The position numbers and the translations under genes are program-made. Source: Acidobacteriaceae bacterium (GTDB lineage Bacteria; Acidobacteriota; Terriglobia; Terriglobales; Acidobacteriaceae). From it: a stretch of 5,582 nucleotides of DNA. Below the pieces are notes generated by a model, which made no database searches, was not told the DNA's origin, and worked only from the letters and a program-made list of their open reading frames with translations. Positions 1 to 5,533 of the stretch are shown piece by piece. The DNA is taken from contig PLKU01000538.1 of assembly GCA_003140705.1 (NCBI GenBank), positions 2,676 through 8,257 on the forward strand, written 5' to 3'. Position 1 is the stretch's first letter, and every line of letters begins with the position of its first letter.

Positions 1-168
1 CTCGGCCTGGCCCAGGGAAGTTTCACCGTCGATGGGCAATTGACGGAGCTGGAGCGGTGGAGTTCGCCCGCTGTGTTTCGGGCATTTATCGACGACGACA
101 AAGTGAAGGAATGGCGCGTATACGCCGACAATGAGCCGGTCAGGAAGCGCATTAGAAAGAGCAAGTAA
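1..168 (+). CDS. C-terminal fragment of a SnoaL/NTF2-like protein (5' end outside window)
   Basis: An open frame enters from the left edge in frame 1 and ends at a TAA at 166-168, giving 55 residues. The readable end runs through a beta-strand-like 'GSFTVDG', then 'VFRAFIDDDKVKEWRVYADNEPVRK' style text and a basic tail. In the SnoaL-like/NTF2-like superfamily the last strand typically has this pattern: a polar segment ending in W-R-x-Y, then an Asp and a short Pro-containing turn. These small cone-shaped proteins act as isomerases, cyclases or ligand-binding domains, and no specific substrate can be read here. It is convergent with the next gene, with only 23 bp between the stops. The family call rests on this short C-terminal pattern alone. 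Confidence 0.55.
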   Translation, partial: LGLAQGSFTVDGQLTELERWSSPAVFRAFIDDDKVKEWRVYADNEPVRKRIRKSK

Positions 169-191
169 CCCGGGGGCGGCACTTGGCCCAA

Positions 192-563
192 CTAAGGATT
201 ATTACGATCTCGCCGCTGCGACTCGACTCCTAGTCTTGGGTCTCGCCTGCGAGCAATGGCAGCCAGGTCTGCCGCGATCGATTCAAATTGCGGATGCGAT
301 TGCGAAATATAGAGCCACTTCCCAAGCACCTTGTGTGACACCAGTTGTGGGAATTGAGCCTTGATCGACGCGTGGTGCTCGCGAGAAGTGCAGACAAGCA
401 GTCCATTCCACGGTTCCTTTCCCCCTGCGACGGCCAGGTAGAGCCGCCCGTCGAGATAAGCCGCATCGAAGCTGAACAACTTTAGCAGTGCGAATCGCGG
501 GTCATCTTCGAACGACTCGAAGACCCACAAAAGCGGATTCTTATTCTTGATTCTTGGCTTCAT
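192..563 (-). CDS. Conserved-looking hypothetical protein, possibly TfoX/YjbR-like fold
   Basis: This 123-residue soluble protein starts at the ATG at 561-563 and ends at a TAG at 192-194. It has no signal peptide or membrane segment. A basic N-terminus (KPRIKNKN) leads into 'LWVFESFEDDPRF', then 'LFSFDAAYLDGRLYLAV' (about residues 30-46), a 'PWNGLLVCTSREHH' stretch (about 51-64) and 'VLGKWLYIS' (about 79-87). The phenylalanine-rich strand followed by a tyrosine/Asp-Gly-Arg turn resembles the start of TfoX-N and YjbR/MmcQ-type domains, but that is only a fold-level resemblance and I do not recognise a named family. Coding frame is supported by the clean amino-acid composition compared with the Arg/Ser-rich reading of the overlapping frames. 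No good SD sits before the ATG. It lies downstream of the exporter operon on the same strand but is separated by 178 bp containing hairpins, so it is probably a separate unit. Confidence 0.7.
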   Translation of the reverse strand: MKPRIKNKNPLLWVFESFEDDPRFALLKLFSFDAAYLDGRLYLAVAGGKEPWNGLLVCTSREHHASIKAQFPQLVSHKVLGKWLYISQSHPQFESIAADLAAIARRRDPRLGVESQRRDRNNP

Positions 564-624
564 CGTCAGGCCGTTCCGGGGCCGGAGCCGCTCGTACGTA
601 TCTTAGTAGACATTTCAGAAGACT

Positions 625-644
625 CTCCCTTGCCACGCAGGGAG
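625..644 (-). terminator. Stem-loop 1 after the exporter operon
   Basis: CTCCC at 625-629 pairs with GGGAG at 640-644, and TGC at 631-633 can pair with GCA at 637-639, leaving a bulged T and a 3-nt loop. Read on the minus strand, the stem is followed by a mildly T-rich stretch (AGTCTTCT), so it could end transcripts coming from the permease gene at 742. There is no true U-tract, so intrinsic termination is uncertain. Confidence 0.35.
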
Positions 645-678
645 GCGGCCCATCCTCCCACAAGGAATGGACCGCCTC
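642..678. terminator. Stem-loop 2, 12-bp arms with one mismatch
   Basis: GAGGCGGCCCAT at 642-653 pairs with ATGGACCGCCTC at 667-678 (one C/A mismatch), with a 13-nt loop. It lies 63 bp past the permease stop. On the plus strand it is followed by TTTGC, on the minus strand by a GC-rich stretch, so neither side has a strong U-tract. It shares bases 642-644 with stem-loop 1, so the two cannot fully form together. It most likely marks the end of the operon as a terminator or a 3' end protecting hairpin. Confidence 0.4.
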
Positions 679-741
679 TTTGCATTCCGGAGCTTCTAAC
701 TGCCGGCCGGAAATTTCTAAATCGGATTCGAAAAACGCCCA

Positions 742-1854
742 CTACAAGGTTCGTTTGAATAGCGGTGTGGCAATCAACAGAGTTCCAATGCCGAAAACGA
801 AGAGAAACAGCAGGTCGTATTGGATTGCGACGAACCCTCCATCCTTCAAGAGGATTTCCTTGAATCCGTGCACGCAATACGTAAATGGATCGACCACAGC
901 CAGCGCCCGCAACCACACTGGAAATGCGTTGATCGGATACATGGCGCCGGACGGATAAAACAACAGCAGGTTCAGCACACCGAACATTGCACGCGGCACA
1001 AGCGGGTCATCCACACGGACCATCATCAGGAACATCATCCCGTTGAAGGCAATGGAGGTCACAATGATCAAACAAAGCAACTCGAGATCGGCTTCAGGAT
1101 GGAAGATCACGCCGAGCCCAGCCATCAGGGAGCCAATAATTGTGAGGCTGATGCCGGAAAGCACCGCCTTGATGGACCCGGCCATGTTAAGGCCCATGAC
1201 TAATTCGAGACGCGAGATCGGTGTAACGAGGTAGCCCTCATGCACGCCGCGCGCCTTGTCGTCGATGTATAACATGCCTCCGCCGATCATCACGGAGATA
1301 TACATGGCGAGTGCGCAACAAGCGGGCAACAGGAACTTCATGTAGTTCACGTAGGGATAAAGCTCGACGATTTCCAGCGCGATTGCGCTGGCGACGCGCG
1401 GCTGGATAACGGGAGTCGTAAGCGCCGTTACCAGCGCCTGCATCTCGGCTTCCAGGCTGCTCGACGTGAACAAGTCAGAATTATCCACCACCAAGCCAAT
1501 ACGCGGGGCATCCTGTGCGGAAACTCGGCGCGAATACTGTGTGGGTATAACAACTGCGGCGTCAATCTTGCCGGTGCGCACGTCTTCACGCGCCTTGTTC
1601 TCGTCCGTGTATTCGACTGTCGTGAAGGTTTTGATGTTCACGGCGATCGCGTCAAACCCTTCGCGGATCTTTACTGCCTCGGGCCCGTGATCGTAGTCCA
1701 CAATTGCCACGTGAGCGCCGACAATCTTCCCGCCAAATGCGTTGCCCATAATGAGCAACTGCAAAATGGGCATCATGAGCGACATGATCATCAGTGTAGG
1801 TGACCGGAAAAATTTGCGCATCTCGCGCTCGACAATGGCAAACATTCTGTTCAT
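742..1854 (-). CDS. ABC-2 type exporter permease (YbhR/YbhS/YhhJ-like)
   Basis: This 370-residue inner-membrane subunit forms the translocation path of an ABC exporter powered by the preceding ATPase gene. The N-terminal cytoplasmic amphipathic segment (FAIVEREMRKFFRSPT) leads into TM1 at about residues 20-40. A large extracytoplasmic domain of about 130 residues follows (VAIVDYD..., DNSD...), then a cluster of five hydrophobic segments at roughly 174-197, 225-250, 258-280, 288-308 and 345-365. This one-plus-five arrangement with a big first loop, and the 'ARGVHEGYLVTPISRLELVMG' coupling segment after TM2, are typical of the ABC2_membrane_3 family. The length fits E. coli YbhR/YbhS (about 370-380). 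The start ATG overlaps the ATPase stop (ATGA), with GGAG at 1862-1865 seven bases upstream, so translation is probably coupled. There is no second permease gene, so a homodimer is likely. The substrate cannot be read from sequence. Confidence 0.93.
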   Translation of the reverse strand: MNRMFAIVEREMRKFFRSPTLMIMSLMMPILQLLIMGNAFGGKIVGAHVAIVDYDHGPEAVKIREGFDAIAVNIKTFTTVEYTDENKAREDVRTGKIDAAVVIPTQYSRRVSAQDAPRIGLVVDNSDLFTSSSLEAEMQALVTALTTPVIQPRVASAIALEIVELYPYVNYMKFLLPACCALAMYISVMIGGGMLYIDDKARGVHEGYLVTPISRLELVMGLNMAGSIKAVLSGISLTIIGSLMAGLGVIFHPEADLELLCLIIVTSIAFNGMMFLMMVRVDDPLVPRAMFGVLNLLLFYPSGAMYPINAFPVWLRALAVVDPFTYCVHGFKEILLKDGGFVAIQYDLLFLFVFGIGTLLIATPLFKRTL

Positions 1855-2897
1855 GGCTGTGCTCCGGGACGGGGCGGCATGGTGAAGGCAGGTGGTTTCA
1901 CCAGTTCGTCACGCAGCTGACGGCCTGTGTAGTGCACAAACACATCGTCGAGCGTGGTGTTCTGAACGCTGAGAGACGTTAGTGTTTCGCCGAGTGAGGC
2001 GGCCAGTTCGACAAGTTGCATCGTGGTCTTGGATCCGCTGGAAGTCAGAACGCGATAGTAGCCTGCGCTTTCAGCTTGCACGTTCGTGACGCCCTCGAGC
2101 TTCTCCAGTCGTTCACCCCAGTTTTCAGCATCGCGGTCAAAATGCACCTCGACAACGTTCTCTCCGGGCACGCTATGTTTGAGCTCAATGGGAGTGCCGA
2201 GCGCGACAAGTTTGCCATGATCCACAATGGCAATGCGGTCGCAAAGCGTGTCGGCCTCTTCCATGTAGTGCGTGGTAATCAGCATGGTCAGGTGCCGCGT
2301 TTTTCTCAAGTTGTCGAGCATCTCATAAACCGCGATGCGTGACACGGGATCTAAACCCGTTGTGGGCTCATCGAGAAAGAATATCTGCGGATTGTGGACC
2401 AGGCCGCGAGCGATTTCAACGCGACGACGCATTCCGCCAGAAAGTGTCTTAACCTGCGCGCCTCGCCACTTGACCAGGTCGACTGATTCGAGAACATCGT
2501 TCACGTTCTTTTCGCGTTCCGCTCTCGGGACGCTATAGAGCTTGGCGTAGATGTTGAGGTTCTCCTCAACAGTCAGGTCGGGGTCGCTCGTCAGTGCCTG
2601 GGGAATCACCCCAATTCTTCTGCGAACGGAGTCTGGATCTTTGGCTACGTCGAAGCCAGCAACGCTCGCATTGCCGCTGGTGATGGGGACAAGCGTGGTC
2701 ATCATGCGGATGAGTGTGCTCTTCCCTGCTCCATTCGGCCCCAACAGGCCGAAGATCTCACCGTCGGCCACTGAAAAGCTCACGCCCTTCACCGCTTCAA
2801 ACGTGCCATAGCGCTTGACGATGTTCTCAACCGAGATGGCAGGAACAGGCGCACCACTCCCCCTGCTGGCGGAATTCGGCTGTGCTGACGCGGTCAC
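1851..2897 (-). CDS. ABC exporter ATP-binding protein (YbhF/DrrA-like, single domain)
   Basis: This cytoplasmic ATPase of 348 residues hydrolyses ATP to drive the partner permease. All motifs are intact and in order: A-loop Tyr30, Walker A GPNGAGKST at about 53-61, Q-loop Gln100, signature LSGGM at about 152-156, Walker B IFFLDE at 172-177 with catalytic Glu177, a D-loop GLD near 181-183, and H-loop His210. The rest is a C-terminal accessory domain of about 100 residues with 'TTLDDVFVHYTG' (about 314-325), as in DrrA/CcmA-type drug-export ATPases, then a proline-rich tail. Because E. coli YbhF carries two ATPase domains in about 580 residues, this half-size version should act as a homodimer. 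The start is a GTG at 2895-2897 that overlaps the MFP stop as GTGA, with a weak SD GGTGA five bases upstream. An extra stretch of about 18 residues, rich in Ser and Pro, precedes the domain. Confidence 0.95.
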   Translation of the reverse strand: MTASAQPNSASRGSGAPVPAISVENIVKRYGTFEAVKGVSFSVADGEIFGLLGPNGAGKSTLIRMMTTLVPITSGNASVAGFDVAKDPDSVRRRIGVIPQALTSDPDLTVEENLNIYAKLYSVPRAEREKNVNDVLESVDLVKWRGAQVKTLSGGMRRRVEIARGLVHNPQIFFLDEPTTGLDPVSRIAVYEMLDNLRKTRHLTMLITTHYMEEADTLCDRIAIVDHGKLVALGTPIELKHSVPGENVVEVHFDRDAENWGERLEKLEGVTNVQAESAGYYRVLTSSGSKTTMQLVELAASLGETLTSLSVQNTTLDDVFVHYTGRQLRDELVKPPAFTMPPRPGAQP

Positions 2898-3958
2898 TGT
2901 TTCACCAGCTTGCTCTTCGGGATGTACACCTCGGCCGTCATTCCGGGGACAAATCGTTCGCCTGGATTGTCAATCAGCAACTTCAACTGGATCGTCTTGA
3001 TGTCGCGCTTGCGGCTGTTCACGTCGCGCTGCGTAGCGAAATCCGCTTCAGCAGCCTTGGCAATCACTTTTCCTTGGAACGTCGCTCCCGAGGGCATGAC
3101 CACGCGGAGAGAGTCGCCCACTTGAACGGTGTCAGCCTGCGTTTCAGGCAGTGGCGCATAGACCCAGGTCTGAGTCAAATCCATGATGGTAACAATGGGC
3201 GCGCCGGCCGCGAGCACTTCGCCTTGGCGAGCAGCGCGGACATTCACCTTTCCGCTCACCGGGGCAAAGACCTGAGAATAGCCAACCTCGACCTTAGCCT
3301 GGTCGGCAAGGGCGCGAGCATTTTCGACCTCGCCGCGAGTCGAGTCAACAGTGCGCGCGGCGACCGACGCCAGCAATTCGTGGGCGCGGGCCTGGCGGAG
3401 CGAGGCCTCTGCCGCAGCCTCGTTCTGGCGAGCGGCATCCACCGCAGCCTTGGCAGCCTGAAGCATCGTCGCAGCATCATCACGGGCCTGTGCGCTCATG
3501 ATCCCCTGCTGGGCAAGCGCAACGGTGCGGCTTGAGTCTGCCTGCTGGTGATCGTAGTTCGCCTGCGCCTGTACCAAGGAAGCCTGCGCCGCCTTCACCT
3601 GCGCTTCTGCGTTTACCGTAGCGCTCCCGACCTCGCCAACAGTCTGACGCTCGGTTGCAACGGTTTCCCCGAGCTTGAAATTCTGGCTGGCCGCGGTGGC
3701 CTCGGCGGCTTCGCGCGCTGCCTGCAGGTCATCGCTTTCAATGGCCGCTATCAACTGGCCCGCCTTCACGTCATCGCCCTCATCCACGGTGAGAGTCTGG
3801 ATGCGGCCCGGAATCTTGGCACTCACCACCACTTCGTTTGCATCCACGGTGCCGATCAGTTGCAGGTCTCCGGATGGCCGGACGGTAACAAAGTACCAAA
3901 TCAGCGATCCGATTGTGAGCAGGCCCAGGATCAGAAAAACTCGATTGCGTGCGTTCAT
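2894..3958 (-). CDS. HlyD/YbhG-type membrane fusion protein (efflux periplasmic adaptor)
   Basis: This adaptor (354 residues) is anchored in the inner membrane and would link the ABC pump to the outer-membrane side of the envelope. A signal-anchor spans about residues 7-26 (VFLILGLLTIGSLIWYFVTV). The first lipoyl half follows at 36-74 with 'GTVDANEVVVSAKIPGRI' and 'VDEGDDVKAGQLIAAI'. A long Ala/Gln/Glu-rich coiled-coil hairpin covers roughly 75-225. The second lipoyl half is 'VFAPVSGKVNVR...GEVLAAGAPIVTIMDL', and a beta-barrel region ends in 'GERFVPGMTAEVYIP'. All HlyD-family parts are present. It is the first gene of the three-gene operon, with SD AGAGGA at 3963-3968 four bases before the ATG. 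Its GTGA overlap with the ATPase gene suggests coupled translation. No outer-membrane TolC-type gene is in the window. The adaptor implies a diderm envelope. Confidence 0.94.
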   Translation of the reverse strand: MNARNRVFLILGLLTIGSLIWYFVTVRPSGDLQLIGTVDANEVVVSAKIPGRIQTLTVDEGDDVKAGQLIAAIESDDLQAAREAAEATAASQNFKLGETVATERQTVGEVGSATVNAEAQVKAAQASLVQAQANYDHQQADSSRTVALAQQGIMSAQARDDAATMLQAAKAAVDAARQNEAAAEASLRQARAHELLASVAARTVDSTRGEVENARALADQAKVEVGYSQVFAPVSGKVNVRAARQGEVLAAGAPIVTIMDLTQTWVYAPLPETQADTVQVGDSLRVVMPSGATFQGKVIAKAAEADFATQRDVNSRKRDIKTIQLKLLIDNPGERFVPGMTAEVYIPKSKLVKQ

Positions 3959-3962
3959 TGGT

Positions 3963-3968
3963 TCCTCT
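3963..3968 (-). promoter_or_regulatory. Ribosome binding site of the MFP gene
   Basis: AGAGGA read on the minus strand, four bases before the ATG at 3956-3958. It is one of the best SD sequences in the window and fixes the start of the exporter operon. Confidence 0.75.
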
Positions 3969-4055
3969 TAATTCCTTAGTCGTTTACTTCACTTCGATAT
4001 TGCGGGTTCATCGTTAAAATCTGGCCTAAAGTGATCTCGCTAGCGCCTCACAGAT

Positions 4056-4071
4056 AGTTAACCACAGTTAA
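4056..4071. promoter_or_regulatory. Putative TetR half-sites upstream of the exporter operon
   Basis: AGTTAA occurs at 4056-4061 and again at 4066-4071, spaced exactly 10 bp (one helical turn). Within the pair there is also an inverted repeat TTAAC-N4-GTTAA at 4058-4071. The same GTTAA/TTAAC words make up the palindrome beside the tetR start. The site lies about 100 bp before the MFP start and next to a possible -10 box at 4084-4089. A TetR protein bound here would block initiation. Sequence-based inference only. Confidence 0.4.
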
Positions 4072-4073
4072 TC

Positions 4074-4097
4074 TTATTTGTTAAGTATAATTATCAT
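4074..4097 (-). CDS. Possible 7-residue leader peptide (MIIILNK)
   Basis: On the minus strand a strong SD (AGGAG at 4103-4107) is followed after five bases by ATG, six more codons and TAA. It overlaps the last codons of tetR in another frame and lies 116 bp before the MFP start. The SD-ATG geometry is better than that of tetR itself. It could be a short upstream ORF or reinitiation site in a tetR-operon transcript, or chance. It would not be transcribed from a start at about 4077, so this reading and the -10 box reading compete. Confidence 0.15.
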   Translation of the reverse strand: MIIILNK

Positions 4098-4905
4098 GAA
4101 TTCTCCTCTTTTTCTCTCGCTCGCCGTGCCCCTTCCCTTCGCCGGGTTTTCGCGGAGAAAGCTCGCTATCGGGCGGGAGAAGCAGGGACCCGAATACGAC
4201 ATTCTGGGGCATGGCGGTTGAAGCCAGAACCTGCGCCGCAACTGCCGCTCCGTATGTGCGGTCAACAAAAAGTGACTGGCCAAGGTATTCGATGGCTGCC
4301 TTCCGGCGATACTCTAGCGCGGAAACATGAAAGGGATCGGTTTCCGCAATCAGCCTCATCATGGGTGCGGAAAGGAAGTAGAAGACGTTCTGTCCGAGCA
4401 GAGCATACCCGACTTGGTTGGGTTCGACATTGATCAGTTCCCCTGAGCGAATCCCCTCTTCCGCCAGGGCGAGCATCTTGTCTCCCATCGGCCTGAACAG
4501 CTTCTCAACAAGTGGCGTCGCGGCGATCGACTCTCCTCTGCGCAGTCGAATCATCTCCTGCTGCATCAGGCTCTGAAAGACGGGCTGGGAGTAGATCCGG
4601 TCAAAGTGGTTGAGCGCAAAACGAAGCAATCGCTCTCCCGCCGAGCACTCCAGATTCAGAACCTTCATGCTGACAACCGCCATGCGATCGGCCACAAATT
4701 CCAAGGTCGCGGTGTACAAGGCCTCCTTGCCTTGGAAATAGTAATAAATGAGAGCCTTGTTCACGCCGGCTGCTTCGGCAATTCGCTCCGTTCGCGCACC
4801 GGCCAGGCCGTTCGAGCTGAATTCACGGGTCGCAGCGTCGAGAATGCGAGCGCGTGTCCGATCGGCGCGCTCGGTCTGGGTACGGGATGGGGTGGCTGTT
4901 GTCAC
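4081..4905 (-). CDS. TetR-family transcriptional regulator (CecR/YbiH-like position)
   Basis: This 274-residue DNA-binding repressor probably controls the exporter operon just downstream and its own gene. The N-terminal TetR domain is clear: helix 1 'RARILDAATREFSSNG' (18-33), a helix-turn-helix 'RTERIAEAAGVNKALIYYYFQGKEALY' (38-64) with the recognition helix near 49-55. The all-alpha ligand domain covers about 66-225. A basic, low-complexity tail of about 30 residues (PRKPGEGKGHGEREKKRRIH) ends the protein and is not typical of the family, whose members are usually near 200-230 residues. The start is a GTG at 4903-4905: an in-frame TAG lies at 4915-4917 and no other start codon comes before the HTH. 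No SD is present, only an A7 run. It lies 122 bp upstream of the MFP gene on the same strand, as cecR does before ybhG in E. coli. Confidence 0.92.
   Translation of the reverse strand: MTTATPSRTQTERADRTRARILDAATREFSSNGLAGARTERIAEAAGVNKALIYYYFQGKEALYTATLEFVADRMAVVSMKVLNLECSAGERLLRFALNHFDRIYSQPVFQSLMQQEMIRLRRGESIAATPLVEKLFRPMGDKMLALAEEGIRSGELINVEPNQVGYALLGQNVFYFLSAPMMRLIAETDPFHVSALEYRRKAAIEYLGQSLFVDRTYGAAVAAQVLASTAMPQNVVFGSLLLPPDSELSPRKPGEGKGHGEREKKRRIHDNYT
4084..4089 (-). promoter_or_regulatory. Candidate -10 box for the MFP-ATPase-permease operon
   Basis: TATACT read on the minus strand matches the TATAAT consensus at 5 of 6 positions. It lies in the last codons of tetR, in an AT-rich patch unlike its surroundings. 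Transcription would start near 4077, just ahead of the repeated AGTTAA elements, giving a leader of about 120 nt. No convincing -35 box is visible. It may allow exporter transcription separate from read-through of tetR. Confidence 0.3.
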
Positions 4906-4910
4906 TTTTT

Positions 4911-4936
4911 TTAACTAACTAGTTAGTAAATTAACT
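4911..4936. promoter_or_regulatory. Probable TetR autoregulatory operator
   Basis: A perfect 14-bp palindrome ACTAACT|AGTTAGT at 4914-4927 begins eight bases before the tetR GTG, and TTAACT words flank it at 4911-4916 and 4931-4936, exactly 20 bp apart. AGTTA(4921-4925)-N6-TAACT(4932-4936) gives a second, overlapping inverted repeat. Size, symmetry and position over the expected tetR start point fit a TetR-family operator. A weak promoter-like pair (TTGCAG near 4951-4956, TAATTT near 4929-4934, minus strand) would place the start site inside it. Confidence 0.65.
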
Positions 4937-5081
4937 CATGATTCGCGATTCTGCAAGTCGCTCTGACAAAGAATCGATGAATTTTGCGTCGGATCTTTGG
5001 AATCAATTAGATGGGCGAAAGCCTGGCAGCAGTCCGTCCGTTCGGTCGCAGTCTCGCGTACTTAGCTCTGAATTGCATTTC

Positions 5082-5355
5082 TCAAGCCAGAAAGCTGATC
5101 CGTCGTTCTGAGGGCTTTTCAGATGGCTCGCCGTCCTGCTCTGCGTCGTCATCCTCTGTTGTGCTTTCGATCTCGTCCTCTAATACTTCTTCCTGGCTGT
5201 CGTCGGGACTGGGAGCGGCTTGCTGCTCGCTTGGTGAATAGGTCACCAGTTCTTGCAGAGTCCTCAACACGCGACATGGGCATCAGCTCCAGGTCCGACT
5301 CGATCGAGCGGGCAAGTTGCAGAGGCGGCAGATTGCTGATTGGAGTGATTCCCAT
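5082..5355 (-). pseudogene. Small acidic protein gene with apparent frameshift
   Basis: The minus strand has ATG at 5353-5355 with AGGAG at 5365-5369, nine bases upstream. It reads 37 residues (MGITPISNLPPLQLARSIES..., ...RVEDSARTG) to about 5245. If that frame continues, the protein becomes Arg/Ser-rich, as off-frame DNA does. The frame that takes over at 5243 reads TYSPSEQQAAPSPDDSQEE and on to 'RRISFLA' before a TGA at 5082-5084, with 18 Asp/Glu in the last 51 residues. Joining the two needs a 2-base insertion (or 1-base deletion) near 5241-5247 and gives a protein of about 91 residues: a neutral N-terminal part and a disordered, strongly acidic C-terminus. I do not recognise the family. 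It could be a real mutation, a sequencing error, or programmed frameshifting. An upstream ATG at 5374-5376 lacks an SD. Confidence 0.5.
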
Positions 5356-5364
5356 ATTAGATCG

Positions 5365-5369
5365 CTCCT
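5365..5369 (-). promoter_or_regulatory. Ribosome binding site of the small acidic protein gene
   Basis: AGGAG on the minus strand, nine bases before the ATG at 5353-5355. It favours this start over the in-frame ATG at 5374-5376, which has no comparable sequence. It also supports the idea that the disrupted gene was translated. Confidence 0.6.
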
Positions 5370-5392
5370 GGTTCATGGAACTTTCAAGGACT

Positions 5393-5404
5393 GCCCATAT
5401 GGGC
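5393..5404. repeat. 12-bp perfect palindrome in the divergent gap
   Basis: GCCCATATGGGC lies between the small acidic protein gene (start 5355, minus) and the frataxin-like gene (start 5534, plus). It is 38 bp upstream of the former, a usual place for an operator, but no matching second copy is present in the window and no regulator can be named. Confidence 0.3.
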
Positions 5405-5496
5405 CCCTATCGACCTTTACGCCGCAAACTTCAGTCTTTTTGAGAATGATGCCCGAATTTGAAACAGATTCTGCTGCGGTGCTTGCCTCTCATTCA

Positions 5497-5527
5497 TTGC
5501 GACCCCACAGGCGCAGGTTGTTAAACT
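5497..5527 (+). promoter_or_regulatory. Weak promoter candidate for the frataxin-like gene
   Basis: TTGCGA at 5497-5502 and TAAACT at 5522-5527 (4 of 6 to TATAAT, spacing 19) would start transcription almost at the ATG at 5534. That fits the absence of an SD next to this ATG and would make the message leaderless. Weak matches only. Confidence 0.2.
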
Positions 5528-5533
5528 GACACC

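Noticed and set aside
703..717. CCGGCCGG and GAAATTTC short palindromes after the permease stop
   Set aside because: Short self-complementary words with no stem-loop partner or conserved context; likely chance.
566..916. 116-residue minus-strand frame overlapping the permease 3' end
   Set aside because: It lies mostly over the permease coding sequence and intergenic hairpins, is Arg/Gly/Ser-rich and has no SD; treated as a shadow frame.
2882..3535. Long 217-residue plus-strand frame opposite the MFP gene
   Set aside because: It is antisense to a clear HlyD-family gene, His/Arg-rich and without family motifs; long antisense frames are common over GC-rich, Ala-rich genes.
3548..3979. 143-residue plus-strand frame opposite the MFP start
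   Set aside because: Antisense to the lipoyl and signal-anchor region, no recognisable motif and no SD.
4038..4045. CGCTAGCG palindrome between tetR and the MFP gene
   Set aside because: Eight bases are too short to mean much on their own, and it does not share words with the tetR operator.
4937..5081. Search for an RNA gene or promoter pair between tetR and the small acidic gene
   Set aside because: No tRNA-like clover, U-tract hairpin or strong -10/-35 pair is visible; only a weak promoter-like pair for tetR noted with its operator.
5123..5443. 106-residue plus-strand frame opposite the small acidic gene
   Set aside because: Its composition (Arg/Ser/Leu-rich) is typical of antisense reading, and the SD-led minus-strand gene explains the region better.
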